Below, piece by piece: positions 44,997 through 57,100 of a stretch of 64,000 bases of DNA. The first letter of the stretch is position 1. Every line of letters begins with the position of its first letter. The stretch spans positions 2,790,001-2,854,000 of the forward strand of contig NZ_CP017774.1 of NCBI RefSeq assembly GCF_001857965.1, in the 5' to 3' direction. The notes beneath the pieces were generated by a model. The model was not told the DNA's origin. It did no database searches and saw only the letters and a program-made list of their open reading frames with translations. Both the position numbers and the translations under genes were made by a program. The stretch comes from Flavobacterium commune (GTDB taxonomy: Bacteria > Bacteroidota > Bacteroidia > Flavobacteriales > Flavobacteriaceae).

Positions 44997-46685
44997 TTAT
45001 TTGGTTTTAATGATAACACCGTCTTTGCCAATTTTTAATTCTTCAATCTGTGTGTCAGAATTGATTATAGTGTCTGTTGTTTGACTTTCAGAAGTAGTTT
45101 TAATTTCCGTATTTTCATTATCAGAACAATTCAAACATGCAGCTTCTGAATGATTTACTTTGTAGATAGCTTCGTCAGTATCGTAATCTAAATCAAAGAA
45201 ATCATCATCAGATTGATCGTAATCATGAACGCTGGAATCTATTTTAAATATAGTGCCTTCGGTTAAAAATAATGTGATTTCTATGTGTTGATTCCTGAAT
45301 TTATTTTTTAAATCTGTTAGTAAATAATTATCAAAAATCAGCTGGTTTCCAATTATTTTATATTGGTAATGAATTTGTTCCGCTTTTTCTCTGGCTTCTG
45401 AAAATGATTTTCCTTTGGCTTCTTTTTCGATTTGGATATACGAATAATTTTCGTTCGATTTTTGTATTCTAAAACGCACCTCATTCGAATAAATAATATC
45501 ATTATTGGTTGAATCCTGAGTGATTTTAAATTCGGAGCGATCATAAATGTCTTTGGCATAATAATCATTGTGCTGGAATTTAATTTGCAAAGTATCCTGT
45601 AACGGAATATTCAACGCTTCTTTTTTAACTACGCGACCATCCATTGCAAAGGCTGAAGCTTGTTTTAATCCCAACGAAACGGCTAAAGCAATAGCGATAA
45701 TCCAAAGCGCCAGCAAAGTGTATTTGGCAATAGACCCAATCGATTTTGTATTAGGAGCTAATAATTTAAAGCCTAATAATGTCAGGAAAAAGAAGGGAAT
45801 ACCAATTGCAAAAAACATTAACAAGCCGAAAGTCCAGATAGGATAATCAGTAAAATTACCTGTTTCTACAAATCCCTGCCATGGAAAATCAATAAAGGTG
45901 TTTGTTCCTAATGTAAAAACGCCTATCAATAAAATGACTAATATGCTGATGCCTGCAATTATTAGCATAATTCCCAGAAATTTAGCTATGATTTTGAAAA
46001 CGCTTAGAATAAAGTTGCCTAATGAATTCCCTACATTCGAAGCATTTTTTTTTATCTGATTACCATATTTGTCGTAATCGGCATTTTTAATTTTTTCAGA
46101 AACATTTTCAAATTCCTGTCTTACTTTTTTTTCGATATTCGAAATATTTACAGGTTCACCAGTCATTTCCAGTTTTTCCGATGTAGTTTTGGCTTCTGGA
46201 GTTACAATCCAAAGAATGATGTAGGCAAATATTCCTGTACCAAAGCCGGCAAATACTAATAAAAGTAAAACCACTCTAATCCATACGGCATCTACATTAA
46301 AGTAATGACCTAAACCGGCTGCAACCCCGCCAATCATTCCTTTTTCGCCATCACGGTATAGTTTTTTTGATTTACCGGTTCCGCTTTGTTGGTAGTTGTT
46401 TTCAAAAGTTTTTGGTTCGTCTTCCAGAATGTAGTCTTCCGGTTGTCCCATGATAGCAATCACTTCATCTACCTCTTTTAAGCCTACAACATGCTTGTCA
46501 CTTTTTTGTTTTTCGCCTAATAATTCGGCAATTCTCATTTCGATATCCTTAATTACTTCATCCTGTCCCGAAGCGTTGTTAAGAGAACGTTTGATAGCGT
46601 CAAAATAGCGCGAAAGTTTTTGGTATGCGTCTTCGTCTATATGAAAAAACACACCACCCAGGTTTATATTTACAGTTTTGTTCAT
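44997..46685 (-). CDS. PspC domain membrane protein
   Basis: The 562-residue protein has a cytosolic N-terminal segment (1-75, MNKTVNINLGGVFFHIDEDAY), a PspC domain (about 107-170: GEKGMIGGVAAGLGHYF, VWIRVVLLLLVFAGFGTGIFAYIILWIVTPEA), four more membrane helices (about 225-345) and a large C-terminal periplasmic region (about 350-562). PspC in E. coli works in the phage-shock envelope response; this larger version is typical of Bacteroidota. The stop-start junction with padR overlaps by 4 nt. Confidence 0.9.
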   Translation of the reverse strand: MNKTVNINLGGVFFHIDEDAYQKLSRYFDAIKRSLNNASGQDEVIKDIEMRIAELLGEKQKSDKHVVGLKEVDEVIAIMGQPEDYILEDEPKTFENNYQQSGTGKSKKLYRDGEKGMIGGVAAGLGHYFNVDAVWIRVVLLLLVFAGFGTGIFAYIILWIVTPEAKTTSEKLEMTGEPVNISNIEKKVRQEFENVSEKIKNADYDKYGNQIKKNASNVGNSLGNFILSVFKIIAKFLGIMLIIAGISILVILLIGVFTLGTNTFIDFPWQGFVETGNFTDYPIWTFGLLMFFAIGIPFFFLTLLGFKLLAPNTKSIGSIAKYTLLALWIIAIALAVSLGLKQASAFAMDGRVVKKEALNIPLQDTLQIKFQHNDYYAKDIYDRSEFKITQDSTNNDIIYSNEVRFRIQKSNENYSYIQIEKEAKGKSFSEAREKAEQIHYQYKIIGNQLIFDNYLLTDLKNKFRNQHIEITLFLTEGTIFKIDSSVHDYDQSDDDFFDLDYDTDEAIYKVNHSEAACLNCSDNENTEIKTTSESQTTDTIINSDTQIEELKIGKDGVIIKTK

Positions 46686-47020
46686 GACTCTGTTTTTTGA
46701 TTTGTTATTAAATTTACAGCATTTGACAATTCAGTCCAAGTGCCATTTAGTTCGTTTAAGAAAGTTTGTCCTGTTTCGGTTAGTCCATAATACTTTCTTG
46801 GTGGTCCGGAGGTTGATTCTTCCCAGCGATAGGTTAACAATCCGTCGTTTTTTAGTCGGGTTAACAAAGGATAAATGGTGCCTTCGACGACTAATAATTT
46901 TGCGTTTTTTAATGTCTCTAATATTTCTGATGTATAGGCATCTTGTTGTTTTAAAACGGATAAGATGCAAAACTCGAGAACACCTTTACGCATCTGTGCT
47001 TTTGTGTTTTCAATGTTCAT
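46682..47020 (-). CDS. PadR family transcriptional regulator
   Basis: A 112-residue winged-helix repressor: GVLEFCILSVLKQQDAYTSEIL, VVEGTIYPLLTRLKNDGLLTYRWEES, GPPRKYYGLTETG. Its gene overlaps the PspC-domain gene by 4 nt and follows the DUF4870 gene by 16 bp. It likely autoregulates this operon in response to an unknown envelope signal. Confidence 0.93.
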   Translation of the reverse strand: MNIENTKAQMRKGVLEFCILSVLKQQDAYTSEILETLKNAKLLVVEGTIYPLLTRLKNDGLLTYRWEESTSGPPRKYYGLTETGQTFLNELNGTWTELSNAVNLITNQKTES

Positions 47021-47036
47021 GATTTGTCATTTTGTT

Positions 47037-47492
47037 TTACTTAATAAAGTTTATCGTGATAGGATATTTGTATTTTTCTCCATTCGAAGCACTGATAGCC
47101 CCAATGATGATTAAGAAAAATTCAGCAATTTTTAATAGAATGATTAATAATACAGCTACAATTCCGGTGGTTATTAGATTAATATTGTCAGCCATATTAA
47201 TTTTTTCGAAAATAACATCCTGATCGTTTAATAGTTCGTTCCAGTCCATACTGCTAAAAACTACTGTTGCAAATGTGGGAACGGCAATAAGAGCAAATAT
47301 TATTGAGTATAATAAAAGACTCAGTTGAAAATTGATGACTTGTTTGCCGTGATAATCAATAAATTCAGATTTGTCTTTTTTACTACTCCAAATTATTATT
47401 GGAAAAATAAAATTTCCAAAAGGGATAAAGTACTGTGAAAGAGCACTTAGGTGAGCTAATGCTGCGGTGGTTTTTTCGGTTTTGGTTTCCAT
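47037..47492 (-). CDS. DUF4870 membrane protein
   Basis: The ATG at 47492 gives 151 residues (METKTEKTTAALAHLSALSQYF); the in-frame TTG at 47522 is less likely. Three to four membrane helices match DUF4870 (FGNFIFPIIIWSSKKDKSEFIDYHGKQVINFQLS). Function unknown. It heads the operon with padR, pspC and the DUF2807 lipoprotein. Confidence 0.87.
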   Translation of the reverse strand: METKTEKTTAALAHLSALSQYFIPFGNFIFPIIIWSSKKDKSEFIDYHGKQVINFQLSLLLYSIIFALIAVPTFATVVFSSMDWNELLNDQDVIFEKINMADNINLITTGIVAVLLIILLKIAEFFLIIIGAISASNGEKYKYPITINFIK

Positions 47493-47519
47493 ATTTTTAG
47501 TGTATAGTAATTTCTTATA

Positions 47520-47527
47520 CAAATATA
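47520..47527 (-). promoter_or_regulatory. putative promoter of the PadR operon
   Basis: On the minus strand TATATTTG matches the -7 consensus exactly, 27 nt before the DUF4870 ATG. Upstream TATTG direct repeats (GTATTGTGTATTG, 47542-47554) might be an operator, but this is a guess. Confidence 0.45.
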
Positions 47528-47642
47528 TGTCTTAAAACAGGTATTGTGTATTGCAAAGTACTTAAAATTAACATATAATTAACAAAAATGAATTCAGGAG
47601 AGCTAACTAATTATTTTGTATATTAGTTTCAAAACCAATTTA

Positions 47643-48095
47643 ATGAAACTTACGGTCGCAAAACTCAATCGCTTTTTGTTATTCAAATTACCATCGGCAT
47701 ACATTTGTGGTGTGCGGGTAAAAGAAATCGATTTTACTAGTTGTAAAGTGTCAGTAAAACACAGATGGATTAACCAGAATCCTTTCAATTCCATGTATTT
47801 TGCTGTTCAGGCAATGGCAGCCGAATTAACCACAGGAGCTTTAGTTATGATGCATATTCAAAACAGTAATCGAAATATTGCCATGCTGGTTGCTAGTAAT
47901 AAAAGTAAGTTTACCAAAAAAGCAACTGGAAGAATTACTTTTGAATGTCAAAATGCAAATCAGATAGAAATGGCTATACAAAATGCAATAACAACTAGGG
48001 AAGGGCAGACTTTTTGGCTAAAATCTATTGGTACAAATGAAAATGGGGAGCAGGTTTCAGAGATGGATTTTGAATGGACTATTAGGTTAAAATAA
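47643..48095 (+). CDS. DUF4442 hot-dog-fold protein
   Basis: The 150-residue protein (ATG at 47643; the in-frame TTG at 47616 adds a poor leader) matches DUF4442, a hot-dog fold family related to acyl-CoA thioesterases: VKHRWINQNPFNSMYFAVQAMAAELTTG. It probably acts on acyl thioesters in the cytosol. No catalytic assignment is certain. Single gene ending at a bidirectional terminator. Confidence 0.82.
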   Translation: MKLTVAKLNRFLLFKLPSAYICGVRVKEIDFTSCKVSVKHRWINQNPFNSMYFAVQAMAAELTTGALVMMHIQNSNRNIAMLVASNKSKFTKKATGRITFECQNANQIEMAIQNAITTREGQTFWLKSIGTNENGEQVSEMDFEWTIRLK

Positions 48096-48126
48096 AAAAA
48101 CACTTCCATTACTGAAAGTGTTTTTT
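48094..48126. terminator. bidirectional terminator
   Basis: AAAAAACACTT (48095-48105) pairs with AAGTGTTTTTT (48116-48126), perfect over 11 bp, between convergent genes. Confidence 0.85.
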
Positions 48127-48144
48127 GGGGAAATTAGGGTTTGC

Positions 48145-51100
48145 TTATTTGATAATTATTTTTTGGTAAAACTCACCTTTATTGGTTTTAATAAGAACCA
48201 GATAGACAGCCCAACTTAGGTTTCTAACAGGGATTTGAATGTGATTTTGATCGCTATCTGTAATTTTCCAATTATCGATATTTTGTTTTAAAATGCTGAA
48301 TAAAGCAACTGATTTAATAGTTACATCTGAAAAATAGTTTCTAATATTTAGCATTTGATTTTCATTAGTATAATAAGTTATAATTCCATTTTCGATAGTA
48401 GTTTCGTTAATGCTGGTTAATCGATTCACAAATTGTAATGAGAAACGCCCAGTATATTCTCCTGCTGCTAATGATATATCCAGATTTGCTATTCTTAAAT
48501 CATGATATGTTTTTGTAACATTGTCATAAAGGAAAATATCAAGATTGTTAGGAACATTTTCTAGGGCATCAATTTTTATGGTTGATTGTCCTTCATTGGC
48601 AATTTTAATTCCTAATGGTATGATTTGTTCAGTACCAAAACTTGGAATTCCCTGGATTATTACAGGAGTGTTTTCTAATTCCCAATACATATCATTGTCG
48701 TTAACGTCAATCATTCGGGCATCATAACCAAAATCAAATTGATTGGTAGTATTAGGATCAGTACCAACGAGTATTTGTCTGTGAGTGGCAATTGGGGAGT
48801 CAAATCCTAATCTGATTTTCATTCGTTTGTCAACAGTTTCTTTGTCAGCAAAAGAATTTTTGTCGTTGGCAACTTTCATAAAAATAGCGTTCCCCGAAGT
48901 TTCTCTAACAAAAGCACGTTGACTGTTTTTAAATGAAAATGTTCCTCCTTGCACAACACCATTTGAAGAAGCATTTATATAGAAAGCCTGTCCTACCGGA
49001 ATATAACGTTGTGGGATTTTTGAACCTGTTGCACCATTGTTTACATTAAGAGGATCGTTAGCAATAGCTGATACACCTCCAGTTAGGGTATAGACCGCAT
49101 AACCTCCTTCGTATTGGGCTAAAACGTGATTGTTTGATAATCCAAAATGATCCCAGAAATATAGTGCACCACCAAAAGTATTTATTGTTCCTTTACAACC
49201 AGTACAATCTTTTAAGTTATCTTTTATAAATTCATCTGCATCTAATGCACTTGGATAGGGATTTCCTATTAAGTAGGTTTGGTTTATCGCAATGAACTTG
49301 TTAATAGTTCCTGAATTAGGTTTTCCGGTAAAGACATAGTTTTGCGTAGCGTTTATGGTAGCCGTTCCGCCAGTTCCTTTCATGGTAAATCCATCAGCAG
49401 CGGCTATAAGTCCTGTACTGGCTTTATATTGCCATTGCCAGTAGTTATCCCAATTTGAATTTGAAGCAGGAGTTAGTGAACTATAAGTCCAAATCCATCG
49501 ATTACTAATTTTAATTGGACTGGAGAGTGGTCCATCAGCAAAATAAGCACCATCACCAAAAGTTATCGCTTTTGGGTTTGACGAATCAGTACCGTCTCTT
49601 AATATATTAAACATCGCATAAGTAGAATTATTAGCAGCTCCGCGATTGCTTACTGGCGAAGACCAGTAATTGTAATTAAAACTGTTTTTCTTGCCTTGTT
49701 GGTCTATTTCGATAAAGCCTGTGCTGCTTTCTTCAAAAATACTTTCGCTGTATTGGGCTAGGGTATAGCGTTTTTGAACCAATTGTGATTCTCCAATTAA
49801 ATCAATTTTTCCATCTAATTTCAAATAATGTGTTATCCATAACCCATGCCCCGGATTAGTTTCATTTTGAGTACCTGAATTTGTAATTATTAATTCATTA
49901 GACAATACAATAAGACCTAATAATGTAAGATCTTGGGTGTTTGATGTAACCTGATGATTGAGTCTAACAATATTCCAATTTATAGGTTGGTTGTTTATTC
50001 CAGAACTATTAGGAACATTCCAGACATCAAAATGAGTCCATGTATTATCAGTATTCCAGGTTTGATTGGAAACTCTGGAAGTGTATGGAATAGGAGCTGT
50101 TTGTTGTTGACTTGAGTTTATATTATGCAGTCTTCCACTAATTCCTTTATATGCTGCCAAATCACCACAGTTGGTATTCATTCGATAATAACCTAAAAGA
50201 TTATTCCATAATAATGGATTGTCTTCTATACCGTTTTGGTCACTATCTGTTCCGTAAATTTTCATTGGAATAACAACACCTCCCACATCAGAACCTGAAA
50301 TATCAATTTCTTGGTTCATCATTTGTCTAATTTGTTCTACTCCAATAGCTTTGTTCCATATTTTAAGTTCGTCAATCCAGCCATGAAAATAGTTGGTTGG
50401 AATGTTCGTTGCTGTTTGATCCATAGCACCCAAAAGTGCTTCAATGTTATTTGAAGTTGCTGTAGGAGTAGCTCCATTTTTCGTAGCTATTTCTAAACCA
50501 TCAACATATAGTTTATAAGTTGATCCATCAAAAGTGACTGCCAAATGATACCATCTGTCAGTACCAATGGAATACGAACCGGATGTTACATTGTTAGCTC
50601 CGGAAGCATTGTACCAATTGAATCTTAGCTGACTATTAACGATGCTTAAATCATAACCACTGTTATTACTTCCGTTATCTTTTCTGGAGAAAACAGTTCT
50701 TGTACCATCAGTTGAATTTGGTTTTACCCAGGCTTCGATACTAAATGCAGCATTGAGATTGTAATTGTCTTTAAAAGAAACATAGTCATTATTACCATCA
50801 AAATCCACCGATTTACAATCAATAACCGTAATGTTTACTTCATCAAAACAACCATTAGTGAGCGTCCATCTCAAAGTGTAGCTACCCGGATCAGCGGTAA
50901 AAACGGCATTTGGGTCTGTTGCGCTGGAAAAAACAGCTGAATTTCCACAAGAAGTAGTACTGGCACTTATAATAGTCCATGTTCCTGTAATTCCAGTTCC
51001 AGGATAGTCGGTGTCTCCCGAAGCTGTATCAGGAACTACATAGAGATTGCTTTTCCAGGCTCCTTTATTGTAATTGGTTACGGCAGAAACGGTATTGTCA

Positions 51101-54100
51101 TAAGCATTTAATTGCAGTGTGTTTTCGCCACAATTACTCGCAAGCGGAATGTAGTCTTCTCCTGCGTAGGCTAAACTGGTGTTGATATTAACATAATTAG
51201 TTCCGGCATCATTATCAGTTCTACAACCATTTACTAAAGTAGTTACACCATATTCTCTAATTCCGGGAGTTACAGGGGTAACAGTTGCTGTTGTTCCAGT
51301 GGCAATTACATTTCCGTCTTCATCTGTCCATTCTAACTCATCATCAACAGTACCAAAAGTAAAACCAACATCGTCTATAGCCCAACCACTTCCAACGTTA
51401 AAAGTTTGGTTATTGGTGCAATTATTAGAAGCATGTTTTGGGAAAGTTACATTGTTACAACTACCTCCACTTGGCCCGGAATTAAATGTAAATCTAACAC
51501 GCAATCCTGCAAGTCCTGCGTAAGGTCCTAAATTGATTGAGGTATATCGAAACGCATCAGCTACAAGATATTGTTTAGTACAGGCAGAACCTCCTGAACC
51601 TTTATAAGCACGAACACCTGTAGTGTTTCCAGCTGTTAGTATGTCATTTTGCATCGTATTCAATGTCACTGTATAAGTATTTCCAGCGTCAAAAGATAAT
51701 TCGATTTTTCCAGAACCACCATTACAGAAATAGTAAGCGGTATAGAATGTTAATATTGCTTCACTGGAAGTCATTCCTATAGTACTGAAAACAGGAGTTT
51801 CTAATGTTGTAATTCTGTTTGCTTGAGCGGCATGTGCAATAGCAAATTTTGTGTTGTCTGAAGTGTCATAATTAATTCCGCTAAAAGTTGTATTTGGATT
51901 GTTGGTAGAGTTGGTTTCTTTCCAAGTTGGCTGTTCATTATTATTTCCACTGGCAGGGAATTCGCCATCTTTGCCATCCACACGCCATCCGTCAGGTTGG
52001 GCATAATTAAATTTTCCTCCTTTACCAAACTGTCCTTCGGGTTGATCGTAAAAACTTTCGGCATTTACAGTTACTGAATCTCCCAGACAAATATCTAAAG
52101 CGGTATGACTCACAATAATAGGCGGTTCATCAGGAGGTAAGAATCTTGCATAGGCTTCGGCAGAAGTTTTAACAAGAGAAGGATTGTCTGCATCGGTAAT
52201 TCTTAGTCTGACAAAAGTATCGCTTGTTAACCCAATTAAAGTATAAGTTAATAAACCAGCAGTATTAGGAATGCTTATCCAGGTTTCGCCATTATCATTA
52301 GAATATTCCCAATTTAAAACATGTGAAGCTTGCAAATTATAAGTCCCAATAGCTTGTAATGTAAATTGGATGTCTTTAGGAACTGTAATTCCACCAGGAC
52401 AGGCTGTAACTTCTACTAATGCGCTTGGCGGTTGCGGGTTATCCGGAATAGGGTTTATTATAACTCCAGTTAAATAAGTAAATAGATTCTTTGGAGGTTC
52501 GACAGTAACGGTTGCTGTACAGCTATTTGAATTTCCATTAACATCTACAGCAGTTAATGTCGTTGTGGCGGTATAAAGGTTAGGGGAATCAGGAAAAGTA
52601 CTAGGAGATACACTCAAAGAGGCAATTCCGCAAGCATCATTTGATCCATTGTCAATATCTGAGGCTTTAATGTTGGCAACTCTGGAAATAGGGTCAATTA
52701 CAACAACAAAATTTTTGCAAATCATTGTTGGAGGTGTATTGTCAACTACTGTAATTACAGCATTACAGCTATTACTGTTTCCATTATTGTCATATACTGT
52801 AAAAACTACATTGTTAGACCCTACATTACTGCAATTAAAAGCATTTGGAGACACCGTCATATTTACAATTCCACAATTATCAGATGAACCGTTATCTAAA
52901 TTTAAAGCTGCGATATTTACAGTGCCGCCTGCACTTAAGTTAGCAGTGTAGTTTTTACATACTGCAGTTGGTGCAATGTTGTCTATTGCACTAACTGTAA
53001 ATGTGCAAGTACTTGTTCTGTTAGCATCATCTCTTGCTGTAAGTGTTACTGTGGTTATGGCAGCAGAAATTAATGTTCCCGGAGTCGGACTTTGTGTAAT
53101 AGTCAGGTTAGTATCACAGTTGTCTGAAGCCGTTGCAAGTGAGGTGTAATCCTGTAAAGAAAATTGACAATTGTTGTTGTAATTAACATTTTGATTTCCA
53201 GGACAACTTATAGAAGGATTCTCATTATCAATTACAGTAATGGTCTGATTACAAGAAGCTGTTAATCCGGCATTGTCTGTTACTGTCCAGTTAACGGTTG
53301 TATTTCCAATAGGGAATTGATAGGTGGCAGTATTAATTATAGTTCCGGATACACTGGCAACCACAGAAGCAATCCCACAGTTGTCGTTTGTTGTAGGTGT
53401 ACCAATGTTTACCGTTGTATAACAGTCACCGGTTCCGTTTGCACTAGTATTAGCGCTGATATTTCCGGGGCAAGTAATTGTTGGGGGAACATTATCTGTA
53501 ACTGTAACAATTTGATTGGCTGTTGCAGTGTTTCCCGAACTATCGGTTACGGTCCAAATTACGGTAGTATTACCTAACGGATAAGTTGTTGATGGATGAT
53601 TGTTAGTTACCGATGCGACAGCACAGTTATCAGCAGTTGTAGGAGTTCCTAAAGCCACTCCGGTTGCAGTACAAGCGGTATTTGTAGTTGTGTTAATTGT
53701 AGGAGGAGCTGTTATTGTAGGTTTGATATTATCAGTTACAGTTATTGTTTTAGATCCTGTGGTAGTGTTTCCGGCAGCATCAGTAACGGTATAATTTATA
53801 GTTGTTACTCCTCTGTTAAAGACATAAGTTCCTATTTGTCCTGATGTAGTTGCTGCATTTGTAGCTCCGCTTAGCGAATAAGAAATTGAAGAACCACTAC
53901 AGTTGTCAGAAAAGGTTGTGTTTGTTACTACAACCGAAGCAGTACAAAGACCAGCATTCGTATTTGCAGTTTGGTTTGCACCAACAGTTAAGGTTGGATT
54001 AGTCAAATCTTTAGCCGTAATCACCACAATTTCAGAATCTATATTTCCGGCAGCATCGGTAGTGGTTACGGTAATATTGATTGTTCCGTTGTGAACGGCT

Positions 54101-57100
54101 GCTTGCGTTGTTCCCGCAGCCGGACTTTGAGTGATGGTAGTTCCTGTACAATTATCGGTAGCTGAAGAACCGTCCACTAGATTTGGAATGGTAACCAAAC
54201 AACTTGCATTTAAAGTTGCATTTTGGTTGGCTTCGGCAGTTAAAACAGGAGCTGTCAAATCTTTAGCCGTAATCACTACAATTTCAGAATCTGTATTTCC
54301 GGCAGCATCAGTAGCTGTTACGGTAACGTTGATTGTTCCATTGTTTACAGCAGCTTGTGTTGTTCCCGCAGCCGGACTTTGAGTGATGGTAGTTCCGGTA
54401 CAATTATCGGTTGCTGATGAACCGTCAACTAGATTTGGAATGGTAACCAAACAACTTGCATTTAAAGTTGCATTTTGGTTGGCTTCGGCAGTTAAAACAG
54501 GAGCGGTCAAATCTTTTGCAGTAATTATCACAATTTCAGAATCTGTATTTCCGGCAGCATCAGTAGCTGTTACGGTAACGTTGATTGTTCCATTGTTTAC
54601 AGCAGCTTGTGTTGTTCCCGCAGCCGGACTTTGAGTGATGGTAGTTCCGGTACAATTATCGGTTGCTGATGAACCGTCAACTAGATTTGGAATGGTAACC
54701 AAACAACTTGCATTTAAAGTTGCATTTTGGTTGGCTTCGGCAGTTAAAACAGGAGCGGTCAAATCTTTTGCAGTAATCACCACAATTTCAGAATCTATAT
54801 TTCCGGCAGTATCGGTAGCGGTTACGGTAACGTTGATTGTTCCGTTGTGAACGGCAGCCTGAGTTGTTCCCGCAGTAGGGCTTTGAGTGATGGTAGTTCC
54901 AGTACAATTATCGGTAGCTGAAGAACCGTCCACTAAATTTGGAATGGTAACCAAACAACTGGCATTTAAAGTTGCATTTTGGTTGGCTTCGGCAGTTAAA
55001 ACAGGAGCGGTCAAATCTTTTGCAGTAATCACCACAATTTCAGAATCTGTATTTCCGGCAGCATCGGTAGCGGTTACGGTAACGTTGATTGTTCCGTTGT
55101 GAACGGCTGCTTGCGTTGTTCCCGCAGTCGGACTTTGAGTGATGGTAGTTCCGGTACAATTATCGGTTGCTGAAGAACCGTCCACTAAATTTGGAATGGT
55201 AACCAAACAACTTGCATTTAAAGTTGCATTTTGACTGGCTTCGGCAGTTAAAACAGGAGCGGTCAAATCTTTTGCAGTAATCACCACAATTTCAGAATCG
55301 TTATTTCCGGCAGCATCAGTAGCGGTTACGGTAACGTTGATTGTTCCGTTGTGTACAGCAGCCTGAGTTGAACCCGCAGCCGGACTTTGAGTGATTGTAG
55401 TTCCAGTACAATTATCGGTAGCTGAAGAACCGTCCACTAAATTTGGAATGGTAACCAAACAACTTGCATTTAAAGTTGCATTTTGACTGGCTTCGGCAGT
55501 TAAAACAGGAGCGGTCAAATCTTTTGCAGTAATCACCACAATTTCAGAATCGTTATTTCCGGCAGCATCAGTAGCGGTTACGGTAACGTTGATTGTTCCG
55601 TTGTGTACAGCAGCCTGAGTTGAACCCGCAGCCGGACTTTGAGTGATGGTAGTTCCTGTACAATTATCGGTTGCTGATGAACCGTCAACTAGATTTGGAA
55701 TGGTAACCAAACAACTTGCATTTAAAGTTGCATTTTGGTTGGCTTCGGCAGTTAAAACAGGAGCGGTCAAATCTTTTGCAGTAATTATCACAATTTCAGA
55801 ATCTGTATTTCCGGCAGCATCAGTAGCGGTTACGGTAACGTTGATTGTTCCATTGTTTACAGCAGCTTGTGTTGTTCCCGCAGCCGGACTTTGAGTGATG
55901 GTAGTTCCGGTACAATTATCGGTTGCTGATGAACCGTCAACTAGATTTGGAATGGTAACCAAACAACTTGCATTTAAAGTTGCATTTTGGTTGGCTTCGG
56001 CAGTTAAAACAGGAGCGGTCAAATCTTTTGCAGTAATTATCACAATTTCAGAATCTGTATTTCCGGCAGCATCAGTAGCTGTTACGGTAACGTTGATTGT
56101 TCCGTTGTGAACGGCTGCTTGCGTTGTTCCCGCAGCCGGACTTTGAGTGATGGTAGTTCCTGTACAATTATCGGTTGCTGATGAACCGTCAACTAGATTT
56201 GGAATAGTAACTAAACAACTTGCATTTAAAGTTGCATTTTGGCTGGCTTCGGTAGTTAAAGCAGGAGCGGTCAAATCTTTTGCAGTAATCACTACAATTT
56301 CAGAATCTGTATTTCCGGCAGCATCGGTAGCGGTTACGGTAACGTTGATTGTTCCGTTGTGAACGGCTGCTTGCGTTGTTCCCGCAGCCGGACTTTGAGT
56401 GATGGTAGTTCCTGTACAATTATCGGTTGCTGATGAACCGTCAACTAGATTTGGAATAGTAACTAAACAACTTGCATTTAAAGTTGCATTTTGATTGGCT
56501 TCGGCGGTTAAAACAGGAGCGGTCAAATCTTTTGCAGTAATCACCACAATTTCAGAATCTGTATTTCCGGCAGCATCGGTAGCGGTTACGGTAACGTTGA
56601 TTGTTCCGTTGTGAACGGCTGCTTGCGTTGTTCCCGCAGTCGGACTTTGAGTGATGGTAGTTCCGGTACAATTATCGGTTGCTGAAGAACCGTCCACTAA
56701 ATTTGGAATGGTAACCAAACAACTTGCATTTAAAGTTGCATTTTGACTGGCTTCGGCAGTTAAAACAGGAGCGGTCAAATCTTTTGCAGTAATCACCACA
56801 ATTTCTGAATCGGTATTTCCGGCAGTATCGGTAGCGGTTACGGTAACGTTAATTGTTCCGTTGTGAACGGCTGCTTGCGTCGTTCCCGCAGCCGGACTTT
56901 GAGTGATGGTAGTTCCTGTACAATTATCGGTTGCTGATGAACCGTCCACTAAATTTGGAATAGTAACTAAACAACTTGCATTTAAAGTTGCATTTTGGCT
57001 GGCTTCGGCAGTTAAAACAGGATTGGTAGTGTCTCCAACTGTGATTATTACAGGAGTTGTGTAAGCCGAATAACAAGCTACTCCATTTAAAATAGATACC

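Noticed and set aside
46678..47022. Plus-strand ORF of 114 codons opposite padR
   Set aside because: Shadow of the padR gene, which has a clear winged-helix family match and operon context.
54131..56362. Series of plus-strand ORFs of 71-83 codons inside the adhesin repeats
   Set aside because: They are the antisense shadow of the 252-bp repeats (252 = 3 x 84), so one open antisense frame repeats automatically. No promoter or start context.
54010..57033. CRISPR array
   Set aside because: Units are 252 bp, in frame, without unique spacers; this is a protein repeat.
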